Positions 18,586 to 28,232 of a stretch of DNA of 64,000 nucleotides are shown here, one piece after another (position 1 is the first letter of the stretch; each line of letters begins with the position of its first letter). Origin of the DNA: Rhizobium sp. WYCCWR10014. Lineage in GTDB: Bacteria > Pseudomonadota > Alphaproteobacteria > Rhizobiales > Rhizobiaceae. Location of the stretch: positions 3,485-67,484 of the forward strand of contig NZ_LXFU01000031.1 of the NCBI RefSeq assembly GCF_001657485.1. The letters run 5' to 3'. A model generated the notes under the pieces. The model did not search any database. It worked only from the letters and a program-made list of their open reading frames with translations, and was not told the DNA's origin. Made by a program: the position numbers and the translations under genes.

Positions 18586-19413
18586 ATGGATATGACGCGC
18601 ATCCGAGATCGCATGGTGGAGCACCACGTTACGCGTCGTGGCATTCGCGATCCAGGCGTGACCGAAGCGATGCGCACGGTGCCGCGCGAAATATTCGTTC
18701 CTGCGGGCTCCGAGGAATTCGCTTATGAGGATGCGCCGCTGTCGATCGGCGAGGGCCAGACAATTTCGCAGCCGTTCATCGTGGCTTTGATGCTCGAAAA
18801 GGCAGATCTGGATGCCGGCGACACAGTGCTCGAAGTCGGAACAGGTTCCGGCTACGCTTCAGCCCTCCTGAGCCGGATAGCAAGACATGTCTACTCCATC
18901 GAGCGCCACGAAAGGCTGGCGCTTCAGGCCAAAGAAAGGTTCGAGAAACTGGGATACCGCAACATTGACGTTCGCGTCGGCGATGGCAGCAAAGGCTGGG
19001 CGAAAGCCGCGCCATTCGATGCCATTATCGTTTCAGCGGGCGCACCCGAGGTACCAACCGCCTTGAAAGAACAGCTGGGCCTCGGAGGGCGGCTCATCAT
19101 CCCGGTCGGCGGCGGTGAAGGGCAGCGCCTGACACGGCTCACGCGCACCGGCGCCGCCGCATTCGAGGAGGAAGATCTCGGCGGGGTGCTCTTCGTTCCC
19201 TTGATCGGCGAAGACGCCTGGACAGCTTCACATCCGATGTACACGGCAACGGCCCCCTCATGGCCGGCAACGGTTGCCTCCGAACCAAGTTCTCCGCATG
19301 ACGGACAGGGAGGGGGAATGGAAAATCATAAAGTGCCTGCGTTGCCGCATCAGCATCATCAAGAAGCAGAAATCAGGCTGACAATTGACGACGAAGGAGA
19401 CATCCCGACTTAA
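18586..19413 (+). CDS. pcm: protein-L-isoaspartate O-methyltransferase
   Basis: 275 residues. The PCMT fold occupies about 1-215: conserved REIFVP, the substrate loop SIGEGQTISQP and SAM motif I VLEVGTGSGYAS (81-92). It methylates abnormal isoaspartyl residues to start their repair, in the cytoplasm. A tail of about 55 residues, rich in Ser/Pro/His/Glu (HQHHQEAE), is not part of the normal enzyme. In some rhizobia this domain is fused to an erythromycin-esterase-like domain, so the tail may mark a shortened fusion protein. Single gene. Confidence 0.85.
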   Translation: MDMTRIRDRMVEHHVTRRGIRDPGVTEAMRTVPREIFVPAGSEEFAYEDAPLSIGEGQTISQPFIVALMLEKADLDAGDTVLEVGTGSGYASALLSRIARHVYSIERHERLALQAKERFEKLGYRNIDVRVGDGSKGWAKAAPFDAIIVSAGAPEVPTALKEQLGLGGRLIIPVGGGEGQRLTRLTRTGAAAFEEEDLGGVLFVPLIGEDAWTASHPMYTATAPSWPATVASEPSSPHDGQGGGMENHKVPALPHQHHQEAEIRLTIDDEGDIPT

Positions 19414-19463
19414 GGGCATAAACTCTCTACCATTTTTGAGTTGCTAGCCGCTTGGGATGCGCG

Positions 19464-20228
19464 TCAGAAGGACAGATCGAGCACCCTGCCCTCGAACAGA
19501 CGGTCCCGGGAGCCTTCGAGATGCGCCTTCATCAGTCTTTGCGCATCGTCAGGCCGGCCATCGGCGATCGCTTTGTAGATGGCGTTATGCTCTTCGTAGA
19601 CCTGTTCCAGCCCCTGGCGGGGGCCGAGCAAAGAGAGGCCGTGGAGATGCATGCCGACGGCGATATGGGCCTTCAGCGCATCGATCGAGGCCGTGTAATA
19701 ATGATTGTTGGCAGCCTCCGTCACCGCGCGGTGGAAGAGGAAATCGGCGTCGGTGCGGTGAAGCTGGTGGCTGGTCGCCTCACGCAGATCTGCAAGCGCG
19801 CTGGCAATCTTCTGGATGGCCTGCTCATTGCGGCGTTTGGCGGCGAAATAGGCGGCCGCCGGCTCGATCGTCAGGCGGAACTCGTAGCAGCGCTGGATGT
19901 CGGCGATCGTCTTGACCGGCGAATAGGCAAGCTGCGTCGTCGGCGATCCATGCGCGCTGACGAAGGTGCCGGCGCCCTGCCGGGCATAGACCATGCCCTG
20001 ATCGCGTAGGCGCGCCAGCGCATCGCGGACGATCGGCCGCGACACACCCAACATCGAGGCAAGCTCATGCTCGCCGGGAAGGCGTGAATCCGGCGGATAG
20101 TTTCCGCCACGGATACGCTCGAGCAATTGGTCGAAGACGCGATCGACCAGCTTGACGGCCTTGCCGCGTTCGGGCTTGCCCGGCGGGCCGGCTTCCGCGT
20201 TCAAGGATTCGCCATTCACTTCAGCCAC
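19464..20228 (-). CDS. GntR/FadR-family transcriptional regulator (FCD domain)
   Basis: 254 residues. The winged helix at about 27-90 includes RLPGEHELASMLGVSRPIVRDALARL and the wing YARQGAGTFV. The FCD effector domain follows at about 105-240, with helical DADFLFHRAVTEAANN and EEHNAIYKAI carrying likely metal ligands. FCD regulators commonly respond to sugar acids and dicarboxylates. It lies 24 bases downstream of the DUF1537 kinase and is probably the last gene of the importer operon, so it is the likely regulator of the acid-sugar cluster on both sides of 27 kb. Confidence 0.9.
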   Translation of the reverse strand: MAEVNGESLNAEAGPPGKPERGKAVKLVDRVFDQLLERIRGGNYPPDSRLPGEHELASMLGVSRPIVRDALARLRDQGMVYARQGAGTFVSAHGSPTTQLAYSPVKTIADIQRCYEFRLTIEPAAAYFAAKRRNEQAIQKIASALADLREATSHQLHRTDADFLFHRAVTEAANNHYYTASIDALKAHIAVGMHLHGLSLLGPRQGLEQVYEEHNAIYKAIADGRPDDAQRLMKAHLEGSRDRLFEGRVLDLSF

Positions 20229-20252
20229 GTCATTCTCCCCGGCGGTATCTTA

Positions 20253-21317
20253 CTATGCCGCCCGATTCCAAAGAACCAGTCTTAGCAAACTATCGGGCTT
20301 GCCGAAGCCCCCGGACTTCACGGCGCACCGAAAATGCCGCCCGTCGGCTGCGGTGACATCGAACCACGGCACGCCGGCTTCGATTTCGCCCTTCGGCGCC
20401 AGCACTCTGACATCAAGCGCCCGGAAAACGGCAAGCGCCGTATCGCCGCCGCCGACCATCAGCATGTCAGGCTTGGTATCGTCGATAACCGATCTGACGC
20501 CTGCTGCAAAACGGCGGGCGACCTGTGCTGCATCGGCTGTCATATCGCCGGTGCAACGCAGAAGCGCCGGCAGCGCCATGCCCTCCCCGACTTCGACCTG
20601 CCCCATCGGCGCGTCCATCACCATCCGCAGGACGCCCGAGGCCTCGAGCTGGTCCATCTGGGTAGCGGTAATCGGATCGCGCGAGCCAAATGCGAACAGC
20701 GTACGCCGGGTTGCCGCAAACTCCGGCACCGCTTGCCGCCCCGTCTCGCCGAGCTGACGGGCAAGTGCCGCACCCAGACCCCGTGCGCCGACCGCAAGCG
20801 TCAGCCGCCAGTCATGATCGGCAACGATCTGATCGAGATCACTGTCATCCTCTGCATCGGCAACAGCAACATTGCCCGTGCGGCCCTCGAACAGATCGGC
20901 GATCGGCAGTGGCTTGTCGACGCCGCGGCCGACGACACAGCCTCTATAGGTCACACGCTCCTGATCGGGAATAGCGGGCGCCACGAGAATAGTCTCCAGG
21001 CCGAGCGCATCGGCCAGCACCAGGCTTTCCGCCGCGACATTGCCCTTCAGCCGGGAGTCGATCTTCTTCATCACGACTGCGGGCTTCACGCCACGAAGTG
21101 CCGCGGTCGCCAAGCGGACCCTCTCGGCAGCTTCCGGTTCGCCAAGCGCACGCGAGGCTGTATTGACGACGACGACGTCACAGCCGGTGGCGATCGCATC
21201 CTCCGCGGCCCCGACGTCGACAGCGACCGCAACCGAAAGGCCCGCTTCGACGAAGGGCGTGCCGGTATCGAGCGCACCGGTCAGATCATCGGCGACGATA
21301 ACGGCCATCAGCGTCAT
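20253..21317 (-). CDS. four-carbon acid-sugar kinase (DUF1537 family)
   Basis: 354 residues. The N-terminal substrate-binding domain opens VIVADDLTGALDTG (DDLTGA at 10-15). The C-terminal nucleotide-binding domain holds VGGGDTA (about 288-294) and KSGGFG (334-339). DUF1537 proteins are kinases for D-threonate, D-erythronate and related acids, established by Zhang and co-workers in 2016. This one is somewhat shorter than the roughly 400-residue members I recall. The ATG at 21317 overlaps the upstream ATPase stop (ATGA), so the gene is translationally coupled to the importer. Its expected partner, a PdxA2 dehydrogenase, is at 30943. The acid phosphorylated is not known. Confidence 0.85.
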   Translation of the reverse strand: MTLMAVIVADDLTGALDTGTPFVEAGLSVAVAVDVGAAEDAIATGCDVVVVNTASRALGEPEAAERVRLATAALRGVKPAVVMKKIDSRLKGNVAAESLVLADALGLETILVAPAIPDQERVTYRGCVVGRGVDKPLPIADLFEGRTGNVAVADAEDDSDLDQIVADHDWRLTLAVGARGLGAALARQLGETGRQAVPEFAATRRTLFAFGSRDPITATQMDQLEASGVLRMVMDAPMGQVEVGEGMALPALLRCTGDMTADAAQVARRFAAGVRSVIDDTKPDMLMVGGGDTALAVFRALDVRVLAPKGEIEAGVPWFDVTAADGRHFRCAVKSGGFGKPDSLLRLVLWNRAA

Positions 21318-22309
21318 GCGGTCTGTCCGGTGTTGACGGCGTGACAGGCGACGAGATGGCCGGGCTTCGCCTCCTTCCACGCGGGAATGACCTTGCTGCA
21401 GACATCCATGGCGATTGGGCAGCGCGTGTGGAAACGGCAGCCCGACGGCGGGTTCAGCGGGCTCGGCACATCACCCTGCAGGATCTGACGCTGACGTGTG
21501 CGCTCATGCTCGGGATCCGTCTCCGGAACGGCCGACAGCAACGCCTTGGTATAGGGATGCAGCGGATTGTCGAAGAGTTCCTCGCGGGTGGCAAGTTCGG
21601 CGAGGCGCCCGAGATACATGACGCCGACGCGAGTACTGATGTGGCGCACGACAGCGAGATCATGGGCGATGAAGAGATAGGTCAGCCCGTATTTTTCCTG
21701 CAGATCGAGCAGCAAGTTGATGATCTGCGCCTGGATCGACACGTCGAGCGCCGAAATCGCCTCGTCGCAGACGATGAATTTCGGCTGGCAGGCGAGCGCC
21801 CGGGCAATGACGACGCGCTGGCGCTGGCCGCCGGAAAGCTCGTGCGGGTAGCGCTGGGCAAACCGCGTGGACAGGCCGACATCGGTGAGCAGCGTCGCCA
21901 CCCTCTCCTTCAGTTCGGCCTTGGTGCAGAGCTTGTGGAAGAGGATCGGCTCGCCGATCGCCTCGCCCACCGTCATGCGCGGATTGAGCGTCGAATACGG
22001 ATCCTGGAAGACGATCTGCAGGTCGCGACGGAAGGGCCGCATCTGCTTTTCGTCGAGCGTCGCCAGATCCTGGCCCTTGTAGACAACCTTGCCGCTAGTC
22101 GCCTTGTAGAGGTTGAGGATGGTGAAACCGGTCGTCGACTTGCCGCAGCCGGATTCGCCGACCAGGCTCAGCGTCTCGCCTTCCATGATGTCGAGGTTGA
22201 CATTGTCGAGTGCATAGACGGTTGCCGAACACTCACCAAAGGCGCCGAGCTTGACGTGGAAATGCTTGACCAGGTTTTCGATCTTGAGCAGCGGTTGAGC
22301 ACCCATCAT
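21314..22309 (-). CDS. ABC importer ATPase, oligopeptide/dipeptide type (OppF/DppF)
   Basis: 331 residues. Walker [10 protein letters not shown], signature [15 protein letters not shown], Walker [13 protein letters not shown], and the C-terminal oligopeptide-importer extension with a cysteine cluster ([14 protein letters not shown]). The start at 22309 forms ATGATG over the stop of the upstream ATPase gene. The adjacent ATG at 22306 is an alternative. Second ATPase of a five-gene Opp-type importer; the context suggests a sugar-acid-containing substrate rather than a peptide. Confidence 0.9.
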   Translation of the reverse strand: MMGAQPLLKIENLVKHFHVKLGAFGECSATVYALDNVNLDIMEGETLSLVGESGCGKSTTGFTILNLYKATSGKVVYKGQDLATLDEKQMRPFRRDLQIVFQDPYSTLNPRMTVGEAIGEPILFHKLCTKAELKERVATLLTDVGLSTRFAQRYPHELSGGQRQRVVIARALACQPKFIVCDEAISALDVSIQAQIINLLLDLQEKYGLTYLFIAHDLAVVRHISTRVGVMYLGRLAELATREELFDNPLHPYTKALLSAVPETDPEHERTRQRQILQGDVPSPLNPPSGCRFHTRCPIAMDVCSKVIPAWKEAKPGHLVACHAVNTGQTA

Positions 22310-23313
22310 GCGGCTTCCTGCATTCTCTGGACGACGAAACAGGCGGCGCGGTGATTGCTGCTGCCGCTCAACGGTTCGAGCTGCGGCACCTTCTCGTGGC
22401 AGATGGTTTCGGCAAGCGGACAACGCGGCGCAAATGGGCAACCCTTCGGCCGGCGGCCAGGCTCCGGCGGCGTGCCGCCGATCGAGCTCAGCCGGCTTGC
22501 CGGCGGGTCCGAGAGCTTCGGGATCGATGACAGCAGACCGCGCGTATAGGGATGGCTCGGCCGGGCATAGAGCTCGTCGACCGGCGCATCTTCGACCACA
22601 GTGCCGGCATAAAGCACGGCGACGCGATCGACGAGGCCGGCGATCAGCGCCAGGTCATGGGTGATCCAGACGACCGACATGCCGAGCTTGGCTCTCAGAT
22701 CCTTCACCAGATCGACGATCTGGGCCTGAATGGTGACGTCGAGCGCGGTTGTCGGCTCGTCGGCAATCAAAAGCTTCGGATTGCAGGCAAGACCGATCGC
22801 GATCATCACACGCTGGCGCATGCCGCCGGAAAGCTCGTGCGGATAGGCCTGCAGGCGCTCTTCCGGACCGGGAATACCGACAAGCCGCAGGAGCTCGACG
22901 GCGCGGGCGCGGGCCGCCGCCTTTTTCATTCCGCGGTGATAGATCAGCGGCTCGCAGATCTGGTCGCCGACGCGCATCACCGGATTAAGCGAGGTCATCG
23001 GATCCTGGAAGACGAAGCCGATATCGCCGCCGCGCACCTTGCGCAGCTCGCGATTGGACATCGTCTGAAGGTCGCGGCCGTCGAATGTCGCCGATCCCTT
23101 GGTGACCTTGATCTTGTTCGGCAGCAGCCGCATCAAGCTCAGCATGGTCAGGCTCTTGCCACAGCCGGATTCGCCGACGACGCCAAGGGTCTCGCCCCTG
23201 TCGACATGGAGATCGATGCCGTCGACGACCACGGCGGGGCCGTTGCGGCCATCGATTTCGACGGTGAGGCCCCTGACATCGAGCAGGCGGTTGGTGCTTT
23301 TCGTGTCCATCAT
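22306..23313 (-). CDS. ABC importer ATPase, oligopeptide/dipeptide type (OppD/DppD)
   Basis: 335 residues. Walker [11 protein letters not shown], signature [12 protein letters not shown], Walker [13 protein letters not shown], and a C-terminal extension with [15 protein letters not shown]. The ATG at 23313 overlaps the permease stop. The longer open frame extending upstream to 23880 is only read-through over the permease gene in another phase. Partner of the OppF-type ATPase. Confidence 0.9.
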   Translation of the reverse strand: MMDTKSTNRLLDVRGLTVEIDGRNGPAVVVDGIDLHVDRGETLGVVGESGCGKSLTMLSLMRLLPNKIKVTKGSATFDGRDLQTMSNRELRKVRGGDIGFVFQDPMTSLNPVMRVGDQICEPLIYHRGMKKAAARARAVELLRLVGIPGPEERLQAYPHELSGGMRQRVMIAIGLACNPKLLIADEPTTALDVTIQAQIVDLVKDLRAKLGMSVVWITHDLALIAGLVDRVAVLYAGTVVEDAPVDELYARPSHPYTRGLLSSIPKLSDPPASRLSSIGGTPPEPGRRPKGCPFAPRCPLAETICHEKVPQLEPLSGSSNHRAACFVVQRMQEAA

Positions 23314-24266
23314 TTGCTGCCCCGCGGATTGAGCGCGTCGTTGAGACCGTCGCCAAGGAAGCTGAAGGCAACCGAGGCAAGGCCGAGCACGGCCGCCGGA
23401 GCGGCGAGAAGGTGGGGATAATGCTGCCAGACACGCAGGCCGTCCGAGATCATGTTGCCCCAGCTCGGCGTCGGCGGATTGACCCCGACGCCAAGGAAGC
23501 TGAAAGCACTTTCCAGCACCATCGCCGTGCCGAGACCGGCGCTGACCGAGACGATCAAGGGCCCCAGCGCATTCGGAATGACATAACGCTTGATGATGAT
23601 CCAGTTCGACAGGCCGAGCGCCTGGGCCGCGGTGATATATGGTCGGCTGCGGATCGACAGCACCTGGGCGCGGACGAGACGGGCGTAAGGCGGCCAGGAT
23701 ATCAGCGCCATCGAGCCGAAGACGAGGATGAAATCCACCCACATGGTTTCGCGATAGAAGGGATTGAGGGTCTCGAGGTAACGCGACTCCATCCATTTGC
23801 TGATCGGCGATTTCAGCGAGGCGTTGATGACGACGACGAGCAGCAGGTTGGGAACCGACATCGTCACGTCGGTCAGCCACATGATGGCGCGATCGAATGG
23901 ATTGCCGAAGAAACCGGCGACGGCACCGAGCACGAGACCGATCAGCACGGCGAAGACGGTGACGATGACGGCGACGAGGAAAGCGGTGCGCGTGCCGAAG
24001 ACCACGCGGCTGAAGACGTCGCGGCCGAGATCGTCGGTTCCGAAGAGATGGCTCATCGACGGCAGGACGTTGCGGGCGTTGAGATCCTGGCTCAGATAAT
24101 CATAGGGCGTCAGGTAAGGCCCGAAGATCGCGGTGAAGGCGAGGATCACGACGATGACGAGGCCGAAGATGGCGAGTCGATTACGCTTCAGCCGATACCA
24201 GGCATCGCGCCACAGGCTGACCGGCTCTTCGACGGTTTCTATGGTGGAAAGAGGGATGGCGGACAT
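23310..24266 (-). CDS. ABC importer permease, OppC/DppC type
   Basis: 318 residues. A cytoplasmic N-terminal stretch is followed by a first membrane segment at about 32-54 (LAIFGLVIVVILAFTAIFGPY) and five more further on. FGTDDLGRDVFSRV is the diagnostic OppC motif and the EAA-type loop reads ITAAQALGLSNWIIIKRYVIPN. It follows the OppB gene by 2 bases and overlaps the ATPase gene by 4. Confidence 0.9.
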   Translation of the reverse strand: MSAIPLSTIETVEEPVSLWRDAWYRLKRNRLAIFGLVIVVILAFTAIFGPYLTPYDYLSQDLNARNVLPSMSHLFGTDDLGRDVFSRVVFGTRTAFLVAVIVTVFAVLIGLVLGAVAGFFGNPFDRAIMWLTDVTMSVPNLLLVVVINASLKSPISKWMESRYLETLNPFYRETMWVDFILVFGSMALISWPPYARLVRAQVLSIRSRPYITAAQALGLSNWIIIKRYVIPNALGPLIVSVSAGLGTAMVLESAFSFLGVGVNPPTPSWGNMISDGLRVWQHYPHLLAAPAAVLGLASVAFSFLGDGLNDALNPRGSK

Positions 24267-24268
24267 GG

Positions 24269-25225
24269 TCAGCGGCTCCTTCTTGAATCATTGGCGCGCG
24301 GATCGAGCAGCGGATAGAGCACATCCACCAAAAGGTTCGACACCATCACCAGAAATGATCCGATCAGCGTGATCGCTAGAATGACCGGATAATCGGAATT
24401 GATCAGCGCCTGCACCGTCAACCGGCCAAGGCCCGGCAGGCCGAAAACGAGTTCGACGAAGATCGCGCCATTGACGATGGTGATCATGATCAGGCCGAGC
24501 TGCGTGACGACGGGCGTCAGCACCGGCCGCAAGATATGGCGCAACGCCACGATGATCTCGGGCACGCCCTTGGCGCGGGCGGTCCGGACGAAATCCTCCG
24601 ACAGGACCTCGATGACGGCGGCACGCGTCTGGCGCACGATCAGCGCGATCGGCTGGAAGGAAAGGACGAGTAGCGGCAGCAGGATACGGACATCGAATAT
24701 GCCGCCCCAGCCGTAGGGCACGCTCGCACCCGGCAGCAGCACGATGAGGCCGACCATCAGCAGCGGACCGGCGACATAGGCCGGGATCGCCCAGAGAAAG
24801 AGTGCGGAGCCCAGAATGGCATAGTCGATGCGCGAATTCTGGTTGAGCGCGGCGATCATGCCGAGCGGGATCGCGACGACGGCGGTCAGGATGATGGAAC
24901 AGAGGGCAAGCTGAAAGGAGACGGGTGCGGCAGCCGAGACCATTGCCCAGACGGAACGGCCCGATGTCAGCGAGTTGCCGAACTGGCCGTGCAGCAGGTT
25001 CCAGATGTAAAGGCCGAACTGGACGATGAAGGGCTTGTTGAGGCCGGCACTTTCGCGAATGGCTTCGATGCGCTGCGGATTATAGGCGACGTCGCCCGGC
25101 GCGCGCAGGAAGATCAGCTTGATCGGATCGCCGGCGCCATAGAAGGCCAGCGCGTAAACCGCCAGCATCACCACCAGAACGGACGGAATCCAGATGGCAA
25201 ATCGGGTTAGCACGTAGCGCAGCAT
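24269..25225 (-). CDS. ABC importer permease, OppB/DppB type
   Basis: 318 residues. MLRYVLTRFAIWIPSVLVVMLAV is the typical OppB first membrane segment, with five more and the loop FVRTARAKGVPEIIVALRHILRP. The ATG at 25225 is preferred over a GTG at 25231 because GGGAGG is then correctly spaced. It follows the binding-protein gene after a 129-base gap containing a hairpin. Confidence 0.9.
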   Translation of the reverse strand: MLRYVLTRFAIWIPSVLVVMLAVYALAFYGAGDPIKLIFLRAPGDVAYNPQRIEAIRESAGLNKPFIVQFGLYIWNLLHGQFGNSLTSGRSVWAMVSAAAPVSFQLALCSIILTAVVAIPLGMIAALNQNSRIDYAILGSALFLWAIPAYVAGPLLMVGLIVLLPGASVPYGWGGIFDVRILLPLLVLSFQPIALIVRQTRAAVIEVLSEDFVRTARAKGVPEIIVALRHILRPVLTPVVTQLGLIMITIVNGAIFVELVFGLPGLGRLTVQALINSDYPVILAITLIGSFLVMVSNLLVDVLYPLLDPRANDSRRSR

Positions 25226-25296
25226 GGCCACCTCCCACCTGTTGTTCGATGCGTTCCCGCTTTTGGCTGCGATCGCATCTCTTCTTCTTGAAACTT

Positions 25297-25322
25297 GCGC
25301 GAAGGCCTTGCGGCCTCCGCGC
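25297..25322 (-). terminator. stem-loop between family-5 binding-protein gene and OppB gene
   Basis: GCGCG-a-AGGCC, loop TTGC, GGCCT-c-CGCGC: ten base pairs with one mismatch, starting about 30 bases after the binding-protein stop (position 25355). As it lies inside the operon, it probably reduces read-through or protects the upstream mRNA. Confidence 0.5.
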
Positions 25323-25354
25323 GGTTTATTGCCGACAGGGACGGTTTCCGCCGA

Positions 25355-26989
25355 TCAACCGATGGAAATGTTCCAGGGTTCGACGACCTGCCAGTCGAGG
25401 TTCTTTTCCAGACCCTTGACCTCCTTGGTGGCCCAGCGCGACATCGCCTGAGAATACCATGGAATGAAGGCCCAATCCTCGCGGAACGCCTTCTGGGCTT
25501 CCTGGGCGAGAGTGATGCGCTGCGGATCATCTGCAGCCTTGGTCGTCGCTTCGGCAAGGGCACTGTCGACCTTGTCGTTCTTGTAGCCGCCGAGTTTGTT
25601 CTGAGCGTTCGACGAGGTCGAGGCGATGCTGCCCGCCAGATAGGAGACGGCATCAGGCACGCGGGTGCCGACGTCGTCGCGGAAGATCTGGACCGAGTTC
25701 TGATCCGGACCCGCATAGGAGTCCTGCTGCGGCTTCATATCGACGGCAGTGATGCCGAGATTCTGGCGCCACTGCTCGGCAATGAACTGGGCGGCAGCCT
25801 GAATGGCTGGCCCCGAGATGCCGACGAACAGGATCTTCGGCAGGCGCTCTGGACCGCCGTAGGTCGATTCCGCAAGCAGCTTCTTGGCAGCCGCCGGATC
25901 ATAGGGATAGGGCTCGAAGCCGGAATTCTCCGCACCTGGGACCGAGTTGAGGATCTGATCGGCCTTCTTATGCGGCCCGTCGGGATAGGAAGCCTTGAAC
26001 AGGCCATCGCGATCGACCGCCATGATCAGTGCCTGACGAACTTTCGGATCATCCATCGGCGCACGAGAGATGTTGAACCAGAAGTGCTGGCTGGTCGGGA
26101 TCAGCGGGCCGGCGGAAAATTCCGGGCCGAGATCCTGGATAATGGTCGAGGTGATCAGTTCGGTATGGGCGTTAAACTCGCCCGACTTGATCAGCGACGT
26201 CGCGGTGACATTGTCCTCGATCGAGGTGATATCGATACGGGCAAGCTTCGGCTTCGGTCCGAAGAAGTTCTCATTCGGCTCGAAAGAGAGTTTGCCGGCG
26301 TCGATATCGAGGCTCGTCAACTTGAAGGGACCGGAGAAAACCGGCTTGCTCTCAGGCTTGTACCAGTCGATGATCTCCTCGCCGTCGCTGCCGCGCGACT
26401 GCGCTGCCTTGGTGATCGGCGCGATGTGGTTTGCCAGACGCATGAAGAAGATCGGGTCTGCAGCAGCCAGCGTCACGACGACCGTTCCCTCGTCGGGTGT
26501 CGCGACACCGGTGAGTTCGTTGCCGGAGCCGGCGGCGATTTCGGCGTAACCCTTGACCCTGCTCAGCACCTGGTCGGCGCGCTGGTTCTTGGTGTTCGGC
26601 ATCGAGGAGACTTCCCACGATCCCTTGACATCGGCCGAGGTGATCTTGCTGCCGTCGGAAAAGACGGCCTTCGGGTCGATCTTGAAGGTCCAGACCGTGT
26701 TGTCCGCCGATTCCCAGCTGGTGAAGACGTAGGGCTTAATATTGCCTTGGCTGTCGAAATACATCGGCGATGCCCACCAGATGGAATTCCAGCGGAAGGT
26801 TCTGCCGCCGCCGCGTAGCGGCGACCAGTCCTGATCGAAGGCCGGATTTGCGACCTTCAGAACCTGGCCTTCATCGGCCATAACGATACGGGCATTCATC
26901 CCGAACACGGTGAGGCCGACGCCGGCTGCAAGGCCGAGCTTCAGCGCGTTACGACGTGATATATTGGTTTTATCCGATTGATCAGACAT
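25355..26989 (-). CDS. ABC importer substrate-binding protein, family 5 (Opp/Dpp type), Tat-exported
   Basis: 544 residues. The N-terminus has a twin-arginine signal (SRRNALKLGLAAGVGLTVFG) with cleavage at about MADE. The body is a family-5 solute-binding protein (SBP_bac_5), the class that binds peptides, nickel, opines, oligosaccharides and other glycosides. The start at 26989 is chosen for GGAGG upstream and because the Tat signal then sits at the N-terminus. First gene of the leftward operon and divergent from the DapA-family gene. Tat export suggests folding in the cytoplasm. Ligand unknown. Confidence 0.9.
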   Translation of the reverse strand: MSDQSDKTNISRRNALKLGLAAGVGLTVFGMNARIVMADEGQVLKVANPAFDQDWSPLRGGGRTFRWNSIWWASPMYFDSQGNIKPYVFTSWESADNTVWTFKIDPKAVFSDGSKITSADVKGSWEVSSMPNTKNQRADQVLSRVKGYAEIAAGSGNELTGVATPDEGTVVVTLAAADPIFFMRLANHIAPITKAAQSRGSDGEEIIDWYKPESKPVFSGPFKLTSLDIDAGKLSFEPNENFFGPKPKLARIDITSIEDNVTATSLIKSGEFNAHTELITSTIIQDLGPEFSAGPLIPTSQHFWFNISRAPMDDPKVRQALIMAVDRDGLFKASYPDGPHKKADQILNSVPGAENSGFEPYPYDPAAAKKLLAESTYGGPERLPKILFVGISGPAIQAAAQFIAEQWRQNLGITAVDMKPQQDSYAGPDQNSVQIFRDDVGTRVPDAVSYLAGSIASTSSNAQNKLGGYKNDKVDSALAEATTKAADDPQRITLAQEAQKAFREDWAFIPWYSQAMSRWATKEVKGLEKNLDWQVVEPWNISIG

Positions 26990-27315
26990 GGCATTCCTCC
27001 CAGAGTGAATTCGGCAGCGCTCTCCCTGCACCTGCCAGGCGCAGCACAATCCGTTCCGTATCGTTCTCTCGTTATTGTAAATATGTCAACAAAAAATCGC
27101 AATTTCAATTCGAACAAAATTTTCTTCCGAAAATATATAAGTTATAACAGATAGATAACTTTTCGGAGCGGCGTTACAGCATTTTGTCTTCTTGACAAAA
27201 GATCGGCAATGGAAAAGTTCTTTGCACTCCATCGCGACAGACGAATGACAACTGGAATGCGCAGCCTAGCGGTTCGAACACGGATCCCCAGACAGGACGC
27301 GCCGAGGAGGGCGAA
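26990..27315. promoter_or_regulatory. divergent promoter region with two inverted repeats
   Basis: This 326-base AT-rich gap separates the leftward importer operon from the rightward enzyme genes. Repeat 1 is AAGTTAT/ATAACTT at 27139-27145 and 27155-27161 (9-base spacer). Repeat 2 is TTTTGTC/GACAAAA at 27182-27188 and 27194-27200 (5-base spacer) and contains a perfect TTGACA hexamer at 27192-27197, a possible -35 box for the rightward unit. Both are candidate sites for the GntR regulator encoded at 19464. The GT...AC dyad of repeat 2 resembles FCD-regulator operators, though its spacing is wide. Confidence 0.5.
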
Positions 27316-28221
27316 ATGAGCCATCACAGGATTACAGGCGTTTTCAGCGCCTCCGCAACGCCGCTAACAGCAGAGAATACGCCGGATTTCGCCCTTTTTA
27401 CCGATCACTGCCAGCAGCTGCTGGCCGAGGGATGCCACGGCGTGGCGCTGCTCGGCACGACGGGCGAGGCTAATTCCTTCTCCGGCGCCGAGCGCCGCGC
27501 CATTCTGGAAGCTGCACTGAAGGCCGGCATTCCTGCCGACAGACTTTTGCCGGGCACCGGAGTCGTCGCCATTCCCGAGACGGTGGAGCTCACCCGGCAC
27601 GCGCTGTCGCTTGGCGTCACCAAGGTGGTGATGCTGCCGCCTTTCTATTACAAAGGCGTCTCCGACGACGGCCTCTTCGCCGCCTATTCGCAGGTGCTGG
27701 AGAAGGTCGCCGACACGCGCTTGCAGGTCATCCTCTATCATATTCCGCAGGTCTCAGGCGTTCCGCTATCCATTCCGCTGATCGGGCGGCTGATTGCGGC
27801 CTTCCCGGAGACGGTCGTCGGAATCAAGGAATCTGCGGGAGATTTCAACAACATGCAAGCGATCATCGCGGCCTATCCCGGCTTCTCGGTGCTCGCGGGC
27901 GCTGATCCGCTGCTGCTGCCGCTGCTGAAGGCCGGCGGCGCCGGCTGCATCACCGCAACCTCCAATCTCGTGGCGAATTCGCTGCGCACCGTCTACGACC
28001 ACGTCCATGACGAGGCGCGCGCCGCCGATGTCGAGGCGGCGCAGGCCCGCATCAACGCCTATCGAACGCTTTCCAATTCCTACGTCCAGATCCCGACCAT
28101 CAAGGCGATGGTGGCACTGAAGACCGGCAATCCGGCCTGGAAACGTACGCGCGCACCGCTGATGCCGCTCGGCGATGCTGACTATGCCGCGCTCGCCGAA
28201 AGCTATGCCAAGCTGCCCTGA
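27316..28221 (+). CDS. DapA-family lyase/aldolase (DHDPS/NAL superfamily)
   Basis: 301 residues, a class I aldolase of the dihydrodipicolinate synthase family. LLGTTGE (45-51) binds the keto-acid carboxylate, LYHIP supplies Tyr141 and VVGIKES supplies Schiff-base Lys171. The position in a sugar-acid cluster makes a 2-keto-3-deoxy-acid aldolase or dehydratase more likely than lysine biosynthesis. N-acetylneuraminate lyase is possible because a sialidase-like gene follows, but the GTTGE motif and the other neighbours do not favour it. GAGGAGGGCGAA precedes the ATG. First gene of the rightward unit. Confidence 0.85.
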   Translation: MSHHRITGVFSASATPLTAENTPDFALFTDHCQQLLAEGCHGVALLGTTGEANSFSGAERRAILEAALKAGIPADRLLPGTGVVAIPETVELTRHALSLGVTKVVMLPPFYYKGVSDDGLFAAYSQVLEKVADTRLQVILYHIPQVSGVPLSIPLIGRLIAAFPETVVGIKESAGDFNNMQAIIAAYPGFSVLAGADPLLLPLLKAGGAGCITATSNLVANSLRTVYDHVHDEARAADVEAAQARINAYRTLSNSYVQIPTIKAMVALKTGNPAWKRTRAPLMPLGDADYAALAESYAKLP

Positions 28222-28232
28222 GGAGATCCGTC

